Shown in pieces: positions 16,507 through 25,168 of a DNA stretch of 64,000 bases. Position 1 is the first letter of the stretch; the number at the start of each line of letters is the position of its first letter. Made by a program: the position numbers and the translations under genes. The notes under the pieces were generated by a model. The model was not told the DNA's origin and made no database searches. It saw nothing but the letters and a program-made list of their open reading frames with translations. The DNA lies in NCBI GenBank assembly GCA_010027845.1, contig RGUL01000002.1, positions 1 to 64,000 on the forward strand, in the 5' to 3' direction. This DNA comes from Gammaproteobacteria bacterium. GTDB lineage: Bacteria; Pseudomonadota; Gammaproteobacteria; Steroidobacterales; Steroidobacteraceae.

Positions 16507-19500
16507 ATGGAACGCAGCATCTTTCGCTTCATCCTTCGACACAGCGCGAAGGATCAGGCATGGCTCGTGTTCCTTTCGGCGGCGGCGCTGCCCTTCCTCT
16601 ATCTGTCGTTCGAACTGCCGAAGCGCATCGTCAACGAGGCGATCGGTGGGCACGACTTCCCCAAGCCGCTGCTCGGCATGCCGCTCGAGCAAGTGCCGTA
16701 TCTTCTGACGCTGTGCGCGGGCTTCCTCGCGCTCGTGCTCATCAACGGCGCATTCAAATTTTTTACCTCGACCTATCGCTACCGCGTCGGCGATCGACTG
16801 CTACGCCGTCTGCGCTACGACCTGATCGAGCGACTGCTGCGCTTTCCGGTGCGTCAATTCCGTTCGCAATCGTCGGGTCAGATCGTCTCGATGGTCGCGG
16901 CGGAAACGTCGCCACTCGGGTTCTTCATGTCGGAAGCGCTGACGGTGCCCACGGTCGCCGCCGGCACGCTCGGCACCATCGTCCTCTTCATCTTTTTGCA
17001 AGATTGGATGATGGGGCTTGCGGCGATCGCGTTGTATCCGTTGCAGATCATCGTGATCCCGAAGATTCAACAGCGCGTCAACGATTTGCAGCGTCGCGAA
17101 TCGCTCGCCGTGCGCGGCGTCTCGGACCGTGTCGGGCATTTGATCGCCGGGGCCGCGGAAATTCACGGCAACGACACATCTCAATACGAGCTCGCGCAGG
17201 TGACCAAGCGCCTCGGCGGAATTTTCGATCTGCGCGTGCGGATTGCGAGCTCGCGCTACGTCGTCAACGTTCTCAATCAGTTCTTCTCACAACTCACCCC
17301 GTTTTTCTTTTTGTCGATCGGCGGCTACCTTGCGATTCGCGGCGATATCAGTCTCGGCTCGCTGGTTGCGGTGCTCTCCGCGCACAAAGATATGTATGCC
17401 CCTTGGAAGGACTTGATCGACTATTACCAGAAGGCTGAGGACGCACGGGTCAAATACGAGCAATTGCAGGAATACTTCGAGCCACCGGGCTTGATGGATC
17501 GCGACGTACTCACCACCGACGCGATCACGGCCGATCACCGATTGAATTCTTTGACCGCGATCAACGTCGTGGTCGAGAGCGAAGATGGCATCAAATCGGT
17601 CGACGGCGCTAGCCTCGAACTGTCGTTGCCGGTGCATGCGGGCTTTCACGGCGGTAGCGGCGCCGCACGCGAAGAGTTGGCGCGTCTGTTCGCGCGCCAA
17701 CTCGCGCCGCGCGACGGCGAGCTAAACCTCGACGGTCGATCGTTACCCTCGTTACCGGATAGCTTGATCGGACGGCAGATCGCATTTGCCGGTGCAGAAA
17801 CGTTCCTCGGCACGGGTAGCATCCGTGATGCGTTGACCTATCCTTTGCGCCGGCGCCCAATCGTCGATCCGAACGTCAAAGATCGCGAGGCACTGCTCAC
17901 CGGTAACAATCCCTTCGAGCCGGACGTCGAGTGGGTCGATCATCGGGCTGCGGGTTGCGCTACCGTCGACGACCTACGTCGCAGGATCGCCGCAGTGTTG
18001 AGTGTCGTCGGAATGGTCGACGAAGTGTACGCCTTCGGCTTACGCCGGACGGTCGACGAGCGGCACGCGAGTTTGATCGATCGAGTGCTGATGGCGCGCC
18101 ACCGGTTGCACGAGCGCGTGGTCGCAGCCGGTCTCGGCACCGTCGTCGAGTCGTTCGACCGCGATCGTTATCTCACCAACGCAACGGTGGCGGAAAACAT
18201 CTTGTTCGGTACGCCGATCGGCGATGCATTATTGCCGGAACGGCTCGGCGACGAACCGTATATGCGGGCCGTGCTCGATGCGACCGGGCTGACCGAAGAA
18301 TTTCTCGAGCGCGGCCGCAAGCTCGCCGCGCTGATGACCGAGATGTTCCGCAGCCTCAAATCGGGGCAGCAGTTCTTCGAGCAGTTCAGTTTCATCAAAG
18401 CGGACGAGCTACCGGAATACGAACTCATCGTTCGGCGCAGCGAACAAATCGGCCTCGAAGCACTGACCGATCACGACCGCGCCCGCCTACTTCGTCTTCC
18501 GTTCAAACTCGTCGCCGCACAACACACGATCGGCCAAATCGACGAAGGCTTTCAAAAGCGCTTGCTCGCGGCCCGAAACCGTTTTGCGGGCGACTTACCG
18601 GCGCATTTGCAATCAGCCGTGCAATTCTTCGATCGCGATACGTACAACCGTACGTCGAGCATTTACGACAACCTACTCTTCGGTAAAGTCGTCGCGGCGC
18701 GCAAGGAAGAAGTCGAGCGACTCGATGCCGAAGTATCCGAAGTGCTGGACGAGCTCGATCTGCGTCTTGCCGTGATCGATCTCGGGCTCGACTACGACAT
18801 CGGCATCGGTGGTACACGCCTCACCGCCGCCCAACGCCAGCGACTAGCGCTTGCGCGCTGTCTGATCAAAAACCCGGAAGTCCTGATTTTGAACGACGCT
18901 TGGTCGGCACTCGACGGACGCAGTCAACAGGCGGTGTTCGAGGCGCTGCGCGCCGAGATGCATGGGCGCACGTTGCTATTGATCGAAGCCGATTCGGCTC
19001 GTCCAGGCGCGCTCGAACGATCCTTCGAGTTGATCAACGGCAAAGTCGTCGAACAAGCAGCGAGCGGCACGGCGCCTGCTTTGCCGGGCGCGGCCGGTGC
19101 CGCCACCGCGGCTACGTCGTCGGCTACGTCGTCGGACGACAAAACCGATCAACTCGGCAAAACGGTCGGAGTACTCGCGCAAATTCCGCTCTTCGCGGGC
19201 ATGGATCGCGCGCAACTCAAACTTTTGGCTTTCACCAGCGAGCCGGTGACCTTCGACGCGGGTCATGTCGTATTCAGACAAGGCGACACCGGCGACAACG
19301 CGTACGTCATCTTGGATGGCGATGCGGAAGTGGTGCTCGAAACCGGTGGCGACGGCACCGTGATCGCACGTCTAGGCCGATATCAGGTGTTCGGCGAGAT
19401 GGCTCTACTCACGAGTTCGCCGCGCAGCACGACCATCCGCGCCGGCAGCACGCTGTCGATGCTCGCGATCCGTCAGGACGTGTTCGTGCGGCTCGTGGAA

Positions 19501-19602
19501 GAAAATGCGGCCATCGCGGTCGGCATCACGCGGATGCTAATCGACCGATTGGCGAAAACCAACGCCGATCTCAATCGCGCGCGAGCGGCGTCTTTGGGTT
19601 GA
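16507..19602 (+). CDS. ABC-exporter-like membrane protein with degenerate ATPase and C-terminal cNMP-binding domain
   Basis: The 1031-residue protein has an ABC exporter transmembrane domain (residues about 1-310), an expanded nucleotide-binding region (about 345-850), a Ser/Ala/Thr linker and a cNMP-binding domain (about 885-1015) with an intact cassette FGEMALLTSSPRSTTIRA. The ATPase motifs are broken: Walker A reads GGSGAARE (382-389, Lys replaced by Arg388), the signature reads LTAAQRQR (772-779), and Walker B ends in Asn796-Asp797 instead of Asp-Glu. Three segments resemble the post-Q-loop block: about 419-437, 546-568 and 705-727. It is probably a non-hydrolysing or regulatory relative of ABC exporters. 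It follows the lipoprotein gene. Confidence 0.82.
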   Translation: MERSIFRFILRHSAKDQAWLVFLSAAALPFLYLSFELPKRIVNEAIGGHDFPKPLLGMPLEQVPYLLTLCAGFLALVLINGAFKFFTSTYRYRVGDRLLRRLRYDLIERLLRFPVRQFRSQSSGQIVSMVAAETSPLGFFMSEALTVPTVAAGTLGTIVLFIFLQDWMMGLAAIALYPLQIIVIPKIQQRVNDLQRRESLAVRGVSDRVGHLIAGAAEIHGNDTSQYELAQVTKRLGGIFDLRVRIASSRYVVNVLNQFFSQLTPFFFLSIGGYLAIRGDISLGSLVAVLSAHKDMYAPWKDLIDYYQKAEDARVKYEQLQEYFEPPGLMDRDVLTTDAITADHRLNSLTAINVVVESEDGIKSVDGASLELSLPVHAGFHGGSGAAREELARLFARQLAPRDGELNLDGRSLPSLPDSLIGRQIAFAGAETFLGTGSIRDALTYPLRRRPIVDPNVKDREALLTGNNPFEPDVEWVDHRAAGCATVDDLRRRIAAVLSVVGMVDEVYAFGLRRTVDERHASLIDRVLMARHRLHERVVAAGLGTVVESFDRDRYLTNATVAENILFGTPIGDALLPERLGDEPYMRAVLDATGLTEEFLERGRKLAALMTEMFRSLKSGQQFFEQFSFIKADELPEYELIVRRSEQIGLEALTDHDRARLLRLPFKLVAAQHTIGQIDEGFQKRLLAARNRFAGDLPAHLQSAVQFFDRDTYNRTSSIYDNLLFGKVVAARKEEVERLDAEVSEVLDELDLRLAVIDLGLDYDIGIGGTRLTAAQRQRLALARCLIKNPEVLILNDAWSALDGRSQQAVFEALRAEMHGRTLLLIEADSARPGALERSFELINGKVVEQAASGTAPALPGAAGAATAATSSATSSDDKTDQLGKTVGVLAQIPLFAGMDRAQLKLLAFTSEPVTFDAGHVVFRQGDTGDNAYVILDGDAEVVLETGGDGTVIARLGRYQVFGEMALLTSSPRSTTIRAGSTLSMLAIRQDVFVRLVEENAAIAVGITRMLIDRLAKTNADLNRARAASLG

Positions 19603-20371
19603 TTTCTTTGCCGCTGATCGGCTTGGCGGGAAGACCCAAAGCAATCCGCAGTTCTTGCATCGCCGCTGCACGATCGCGCTCGAAAGCGTTGCTACCCGTC
19701 ATCAGCGCAACCACTGCGGTACCCAGCACCTTGCCCGCTTCGACGTCGGTCGGGTGATGCGCACCGACGATGAGTCTCGATTCGCGATACTGCGCCGCGC
19801 GGGCAAACAATCGGTCGCGTGATTCCGGCACCAGCATGCCGAGCAGCACGGCGCAGATCGTACCGCGCGTCGCATGACCACTCGGGTACGATGCATAGTC
19901 GCGCATCGCGGCGGTCAACCCCGCGCTCACGTCGGCGAGTCGCTCGACTTCCGGATTACCGACATACGGGCGAGGCCGTTGCCAATGATCTTTGACGATC
20001 CCGGAGGGCACGCTGCCTTCGCGCAATGCGTGCTCTAAAAACCGGCTCGTGGTCGGCAATTTATCTGCGACGAACGCCGGCCCCAAAACGTCGGCGTAGC
20101 GAAAACATTCACCCTCCGCATCCTCGATCGCGAGCCGACGACGCACCGCATCGTCGCGTGCAGCGCGCTGCGCGGCGATCACCGCTGCAAGGTCGGCGCG
20201 TTGCTCCGGCGAACCGGCTTTCGGTGGCGGCGGCAGTAACGCCACCCAATCGATCGATCGCGTCGGCAAATATTGGTCGGCGCGCCCATCGGCCGCCAAG
20301 GCGACCGTGACGCCGAACAACAATACCAATAGGCCCCAGCTGCGCCGGGTCCATCGCAGTGCAGTCATCAT
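19571..20371 (-). CDS. Class A nonspecific acid phosphatase (PAP2 superfamily)
   Basis: A 266-residue exported protein with a signal peptide ending near VALAADG. All three PAP2 signatures are present: KDHWQRPRP, YPSGHATRG, and SRLIVGAHHPTDVEAG, with the catalytic His residues in the last two. Bacterial class A acid phosphatases (PhoN/PhoC-like) release phosphate from many monoesters in the periplasm. The start overlaps the stop of the HD-domain gene (ATGA). The 3' end overlaps the convergent pseudo-ABC gene by 32 bases. Confidence 0.9.
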   Translation of the reverse strand: MMTALRWTRRSWGLLVLLFGVTVALAADGRADQYLPTRSIDWVALLPPPPKAGSPEQRADLAAVIAAQRAARDDAVRRRLAIEDAEGECFRYADVLGPAFVADKLPTTSRFLEHALREGSVPSGIVKDHWQRPRPYVGNPEVERLADVSAGLTAAMRDYASYPSGHATRGTICAVLLGMLVPESRDRLFARAAQYRESRLIVGAHHPTDVEAGKVLGTAVVALMTGSNAFERDRAAAMQELRIALGLPAKPISGKEINPKTPLARD

Positions 20372-21795
20372 CCGGCGCCCTTACGCGCGAGCAAAGAGCG
20401 ACGTCGACGGTCGAACAATTCGCCGATGCACGCCGCGATCTTCTCGGTGAGCGATACGTCGAAACCTGCGAGAAAGTGCTCGGCGACCGCCCGTCGCGCG
20501 TGCGAATCCGCTGCCGCGGCGAGCGCTGCAAAGAATTCGCTGCTCGCCTTGTGCAAACTCGTCATGCGCTCGAATCCCATGGTGCGCAGGAAGAGCGCCG
20601 CGATCGGCGAATGGCGAATGTCGTACTGCACGTCGACGTGTCGACCCTGCTCGAGCAGACTGCGCACGGCCGCTTCGATGTCGTCACGCGACGGCGGCGC
20701 GGGTGGCAGCGGGGGCAGCAAACTTTCGAGCGTACCGATGCTGTACGCATCGTCTTGCGCAAGCTCTCCCATCAGCGCCGATAAAGCGACTTCGGGGGCG
20801 AACCGCAACGACAACGCTTCCAAAAATGCGATCGACACCAGCTTTGCGCCCAAATAATGGCGAGCGATCCCGAGATTGCGCGCTGCGGCAGCGACTCGCG
20901 CGGCGTGCGTCGCCTCGTCGGGCTCGTCGTGAAATCGGCGAAACACCGCCTCGGGACGCAAGCTGCTCAAAAAACCGTGCATCTTTTGTAGCGAAACACG
21001 GTAATCGCGGACCGTGTACGTCGACGACGACAACAGGTTGTGGTTGGTTTCCGGAATCAAATGCCAGGTGTCGTCGAGAAACACGGCGACGTCGTCGGAG
21101 GCGAAGCCCTGCACGTCGCGATTCGCAAGTCGAACACCGCGCCGAACGACGGCGTCGATGTCGATCGAAGACCAGCCGAGCGCGCGCTCGGCGACCAAAG
21201 CGGTCAGCCGATCACGCAACACTTCACTGGCGTCCGGCGCCCCGGCCTTCGGCACGCGGAACGGAATCGTCGCCTCGATGCAGGCGATCACCTGCACGAT
21301 CACCTCGGGCTTGAAAACCGGTGCCAGCACCTTGGCGGCAACCAAGGCACTCAAAAATTCGTTCAGTCCGGAGAACGGCGGCAACTCGTCGCCGAACTCG
21401 AAACCGAACAAACGGCGCACGGCGAGAAATTCGGCATCATCGGCGCAGTCGGCGGCATCGCGAATCCGCAATTTTTCACCGCTCGTCCCGTCGAGCGCGA
21501 TCACCTCGCGCACGTATGGCGTCAATCGCGCCGCAAGATTGAGCGGAATGCGCTGGTCGACCTGCAGATAGACGACGTCGTGAAACAGACCCGCCAATTG
21601 TTCGATCGGGTCATCGTCACCACCGACTTGAAAAACGTGTTGTACGGTGTGGAAGCGGCGCCAGACGCCCGTCATCGACTGGATCACGATTTCGGCGACC
21701 GGTGCGAGGGCTGCAGAATTCGGATCGACCCCCAACGCCCCGCCGATCGACGCCAAGCGTTTACGGCATTCTTCGAAAGCGCGCCCTCGTTCCAT
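20368..21795 (-). CDS. HD-domain-like putative phosphohydrolase
   Basis: The 475-residue protein has an N-terminal region with WRRFHTVQHVFQVG (His at about 48 and 52) and LAGLFHDVVY (His-Asp at about 73-74), the metal-ligand arrangement of HD-superfamily phosphohydrolases. The remaining 400 residues are mostly helical with no motif I recognise. HD enzymes include (cyclic) nucleotide phosphohydrolases, which is of interest because cNMP-binding proteins are encoded nearby, but no substrate can be assigned. It is translationally coupled to the acid phosphatase gene downstream. The upstream glycosyltransferase gene ends 33 bases before it. Confidence 0.6.
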   Translation of the reverse strand: MERGRAFEECRKRLASIGGALGVDPNSAALAPVAEIVIQSMTGVWRRFHTVQHVFQVGGDDDPIEQLAGLFHDVVYLQVDQRIPLNLAARLTPYVREVIALDGTSGEKLRIRDAADCADDAEFLAVRRLFGFEFGDELPPFSGLNEFLSALVAAKVLAPVFKPEVIVQVIACIEATIPFRVPKAGAPDASEVLRDRLTALVAERALGWSSIDIDAVVRRGVRLANRDVQGFASDDVAVFLDDTWHLIPETNHNLLSSSTYTVRDYRVSLQKMHGFLSSLRPEAVFRRFHDEPDEATHAARVAAAARNLGIARHYLGAKLVSIAFLEALSLRFAPEVALSALMGELAQDDAYSIGTLESLLPPLPPAPPSRDDIEAAVRSLLEQGRHVDVQYDIRHSPIAALFLRTMGFERMTSLHKASSEFFAALAAAADSHARRAVAEHFLAGFDVSLTEKIAACIGELFDRRRRSLLARKGAG

Positions 21796-21828
21796 CGAGG
21801 CTAGCTTAACCCACTCTCGACGTTAGCT

Positions 21829-22518
21829 TTAGACCCCGATGCCGTCGGTGACGCGGCGGTAGGTGTCCCACCACTCGGCCGAGGTATCCGACTTCTCGTA
21901 ATCCTTGAAGCACGGCGTCCCCAAGGTGTAGTGGATCAACTTGGCGCCGGGATTGGGATCGTATTCGGTCTCTAGCCAGTTCCACTCGGCAGGCAACGCG
22001 CCGACCAAAGAGTCGTCCAGCCACGAAAACCGATGCAGGAACGAGCCGGGCTTTTCTTGAATGAGCTGCGGGGTCAAAACTCGGTTAGCGGGGTGACCGC
22101 AATTCCAGAGAATCAAACTCGACCAATTTTTGCGCGGGTAATTCTCGTTTTTATTGCCGAGATATTTGACCGTCGCCTTGGTCTTATAGTCATGCTTCAC
22201 CACTTGCACGGCCTTGGTCGGGTCGTACAGGGCCGCGAGTTCAGCGATGTCGGCGCGGCAGATCATGTCACCGTCGGCGAACACCGCTAAGCCCTCGTAG
22301 TCGCAAAGAAACGGCGTCAAAAACCGCGAATAGATGAAGGCGTTACTGCCGTCCGTATGAGTCTCGGTGTAGAACTTCATCGCGCCTCTGGCGAGTGGCA
22401 GGAAGCGCACCGGAATCGAGGAGCGTTCTAGGACGCTCTGACAAAACGCGTGGTAAGCGACGGCCTCGCGCTGATCGAAACCGATCACGATCGTGAGATT
22501 TTTGACTGGCATGTTCAT
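21829..22518 (-). CDS. Glycosyltransferase, GT8-like
   Basis: About 229 residues starting at 22518 (MNMPVKNL); the frame extends to 22560 but that would overlap the GMC gene. LTIVIGFDQREAVAYHAFC at the N-terminus, FIYSRFLTPFLC and AVFADGDMICRADI, with a DxD-type metal-binding motif, fit retaining GT8-like or related nucleotide-sugar glycosyltransferases. A C-terminal AKLIHYTLGTPCF matches the His-containing motif of that group. It is cytoplasmic, with no membrane segment. It lies between the GMC oxidoreductase and HD genes in one gene row; the acceptor is unknown. Confidence 0.68.
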   Translation of the reverse strand: MNMPVKNLTIVIGFDQREAVAYHAFCQSVLERSSIPVRFLPLARGAMKFYTETHTDGSNAFIYSRFLTPFLCDYEGLAVFADGDMICRADIAELAALYDPTKAVQVVKHDYKTKATVKYLGNKNENYPRKNWSSLILWNCGHPANRVLTPQLIQEKPGSFLHRFSWLDDSLVGALPAEWNWLETEYDPNPGAKLIHYTLGTPCFKDYEKSDTSAEWWDTYRRVTDGIGV

Positions 22519-22543
22519 GGCGTCGAATCTTGAAGCAAAATCG

Positions 22544-24259
22544 TTAGCCGTGCACTGCACGCTGCCCGACCAGTAGTTGCGCCGCGCGCTCGGCGATCGC
22601 CACCACGGCGGCGTTGGTCATGGCCGGCACGATCTGCGGCATGACCGAGGCGTCCGCGACGTAGAGGCCGGACACGCCCCGCACGGCGAGTTCAGGCGTC
22701 ACGGGAGCGCGCGCGTCAGAACCCATCCGCAGCGTGCCGACCGGATGATAGAACGGGCTCGTGCCGCGGCGAACGAACTGTCGCAATGCGGATCGGTCGA
22801 CGATCGCCGGGCCGGGATGTACTTCACGCAACACCCAGTCGGCCATCTCGCGGGACCGACCTAAATCGCGCGCGAGCTCGACCGCATCGACCATCAGCTC
22901 CAGATCTTTCGAATCTTCATAGGTCGCAGGGTCGATGATCGGTGCTAGGGAAAAATCGGCGCCGGCCAAACGAACACGGCCCCGACTACGCGGCTGCATC
23001 ACGCAAGGCACGAAGGTGAAACAGTTCTCGGGCGCAGCGCCGACGCTCGGGATCACGAACGGCACGGTGACGGCCATCAACAACACGTCGGGCACCGGCG
23101 AGGCGCCGAGCTTTGCGAACAGCATGCCCTCGCCGTGGTTGTAGGCGGATAACGGCACGGCACGGCGCGCCTCGAACGCCACGCCGCCGACGAGCGGGTG
23201 ATCGTGCAGATTTTGGCCGACCTCCGCATGGTCGAGGCGCACCTCGACACCATGTGCACGCAGATGATCGGCCGGTCCGATACCCGACAACATCAATATT
23301 TTGGGGGTGTCGATCGCACCGGCAGTGAGGATCACGCCGCGCTCCGCGCGCAATTCGACGATCCGCTCGGCGTGGCGATAGCGCACGCCGATGCAGCGCT
23401 GCCCTGCGAAGACGAGGCGTTCGACCGGCGCATCGCCGAGCAAGGTGAGATTGGGTCGGCCGGCGACGGGCTCGAGGAACGCGCGCGCCGCATGATCGCG
23501 GGTTCGATCGCGGGTGATGGTGAATTGGTTCCAACACGCTTCACCGGGATTCGCACCGTTGAAATCTTCGGTCCAGCCGTAGCCTCGGCCGCGAGCCGCA
23601 GCAAGGAAGGCATTGGCGACCGGACTCGCATCGCGCTCCGACACGGCGAGCACGTCGAGCGGACCATCACCGCCGCGCCATGCATCGGCGCCACCAGAGA
23701 ACGTTTCGCTGCGGCGGTGCATCGGCAGCAGGGCGGCATGATTCCAACCGGTCGCGCCAAGCGCCTCCCATCGATCGTAGCCACCGGGATGACCGCGTTG
23801 ATGCCCCATCGCATTCAGCAACGACGACCCACCGAAGCCGATTCCGCGCGGACACGGTAGAACGCGGCCATCGAGGTTAGGTTGAGGCATGGTGCGATAG
23901 GCTCGATCGTTACGACCGCCTTGCAAACTCGGCCAAGCGGCCGGCGTGTCGATCGCCGCGTCGTCCGGCCAAGCCCCGCCTTCCAACAAAACGACACGGG
24001 TCTGCGGATCGGCACTCAGTCGATGCGCGAGCACCGCACCTGCAGTGCCGCCACCGACGATCAACCAATCGACACGCTGTTTGATCAGCGCGGCGCTACG
24101 AGTCGATTTGACCGGGACCGGCGCGGCAGCGAACGCTGCGGCAGCGGACGTCAGACTGGCTCCGGCCGCGAGCGCCAGCCGCAGCGCTGCTCGGCGATCG
24201 ATACGACCCGCGACGACTTCACGGCGAAGATCGGCGATCTTCGCAACGTCGCTCGTCAT
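22544..24259 (-). CDS. GMC-family FAD oxidoreductase, probably exported
   Basis: A 571-residue flavoprotein. The N-terminus has a twin-arginine-like leader (DRRAALRLALAAGASL ... AAAAFAA), followed by the FAD motif VDWLIVGGGTAGAVLAHRL. GMC signatures are present: GFGGSSLLNAMGHQRG, GAIDTPKILMLSGIGP, and the C-terminal FYHPVGTLRMG and VADASVMPQIVPAMTNAAV with the active-site His/Asn. The frame extends upstream to 24580 inside the ExbB-like gene; the ATG at 24259 overlaps that gene's stop (ATGA). Substrate is unknown (choline, alcohol or sugar type). Confidence 0.88.
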   Translation of the reverse strand: MTSDVAKIADLRREVVAGRIDRRAALRLALAAGASLTSAAAAFAAAPVPVKSTRSAALIKQRVDWLIVGGGTAGAVLAHRLSADPQTRVVLLEGGAWPDDAAIDTPAAWPSLQGGRNDRAYRTMPQPNLDGRVLPCPRGIGFGGSSLLNAMGHQRGHPGGYDRWEALGATGWNHAALLPMHRRSETFSGGADAWRGGDGPLDVLAVSERDASPVANAFLAAARGRGYGWTEDFNGANPGEACWNQFTITRDRTRDHAARAFLEPVAGRPNLTLLGDAPVERLVFAGQRCIGVRYRHAERIVELRAERGVILTAGAIDTPKILMLSGIGPADHLRAHGVEVRLDHAEVGQNLHDHPLVGGVAFEARRAVPLSAYNHGEGMLFAKLGASPVPDVLLMAVTVPFVIPSVGAAPENCFTFVPCVMQPRSRGRVRLAGADFSLAPIIDPATYEDSKDLELMVDAVELARDLGRSREMADWVLREVHPGPAIVDRSALRQFVRRGTSPFYHPVGTLRMGSDARAPVTPELAVRGVSGLYVADASVMPQIVPAMTNAAVVAIAERAAQLLVGQRAVHG

Positions 24260-25131
24260 CGACCTTCCCGCATTTGACGCAGCAGCCGACGATCGACGTA
24301 GGTGCGCGAATCGAGCACCAGCCGGTCTTGAGCCTGCTGCAACTGGTGAATCCAAAACATCACGATGATGGTCATGATGAGGGCGGTCAGAGTCGAGTTG
24401 AAGGTCACGCCGAGTCCGAGCGTCACGCCCGAGATGTCGCCACCCATCGCGCCCTGCGCTTCCTGTAGCGCCGCGCCGATGCCGCGCACCGTACCGACGA
24501 AGCCCACCGCCGGAATCGCCCAGGCCGTAAAGCGCACCATCGATAATTTCGCCTCTTGGCTCGACGATTCGAATTCGCATTCGTCACGCACCGCCTCGGC
24601 TGCGTCTTGGATGCGCCCGGTTGCACCGAATCGATTCAAGGCGACGGTTAACAAACGCGGCAAGAACAGCTCTTGCTCGTGCTCCGGAAGTCCTTCCAGG
24701 GATCGCGAGTAGATGCGCACGTCCTCGGGCAGCACCACCATGCCTTCGCCGACGTTGACGTAATTACGCTCGAGCAAGCGGCGGGCTTGAGTCGTACCGC
24801 GCCATTGGCGCGCCAAAATCACCAGCGCCCACAAGCCGAGCGTGATCGAGACCTGCTGCTCGTAGTCGCGCAGGATGACGTAGGGCGATCGAAGTTGGCG
24901 GACCGCATGATCGGCCTTGTCGGCGTTCGTGATGCGCTGCGGCGCGTTCAAAATTGCATCCGCATTCGGTCGGATCACGAGCGCCCAGATGGTCTGCGTC
25001 AACAACAGGCACAGCGCGAGTGCGACGAAGCTGAACACGATGTCCTGCGACGTCCAACGCTCTCGCTCGCGTAAATTCGCGGCGGCACGGGGCTTTTCGA
25101 TCGACAGGGGGCGGGTGGATTCCATCACCAT
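24256..25131 (-). CDS. MotA/TolQ/ExbB-family proton channel-like protein
   Basis: About 291 residues starting at 25131 (MVMEST) or 25125. It has an N-terminal membrane helix (FSFVALALCLLLTQTIWAL), a second helix (LGLWALVILARQW), and the family core FTAWAIPAVGFVGTVRGIGAAL followed by SGVTLGLGVTFNSTLTALIMTIIVMFWIHQ. These match the MotA_ExbB domain. No ExbD/TolR-type partner gene is adjacent. Its stop overlaps the start of the GMC oxidoreductase gene. A role in energising outer-membrane transport or envelope force generation is inferred from the family only. Confidence 0.8.
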   Translation of the reverse strand: MVMESTRPLSIEKPRAAANLRERERWTSQDIVFSFVALALCLLLTQTIWALVIRPNADAILNAPQRITNADKADHAVRQLRSPYVILRDYEQQVSITLGLWALVILARQWRGTTQARRLLERNYVNVGEGMVVLPEDVRIYSRSLEGLPEHEQELFLPRLLTVALNRFGATGRIQDAAEAVRDECEFESSSQEAKLSMVRFTAWAIPAVGFVGTVRGIGAALQEAQGAMGGDISGVTLGLGVTFNSTLTALIMTIIVMFWIHQLQQAQDRLVLDSRTYVDRRLLRQMREGR

Positions 25132-25168
25132 ACCGGCACCTCGAACATGCTGAATTACACGGTAAAAA

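Noticed and set aside
17931-18686. A 251-codon plus-strand frame inside the pseudo-ABC gene
   Set aside because: It is out of frame within a 1031-residue protein with clear domains, so it is a shadow frame.
22519-22560. Longer start for the glycosyltransferase at 22560
   Set aside because: It would overlap the GMC gene by 17 bases with no supporting ribosome-binding site; the MNMPVKNL start precedes the first strand directly.
24260-24580. N-terminal extension of the GMC oxidoreductase frame upstream of 24259
   Set aside because: It lies inside the ExbB-like gene and is Arg/His-rich without a motif; the ATG at 24259 overlaps that gene's stop and begins a Tat-like leader.
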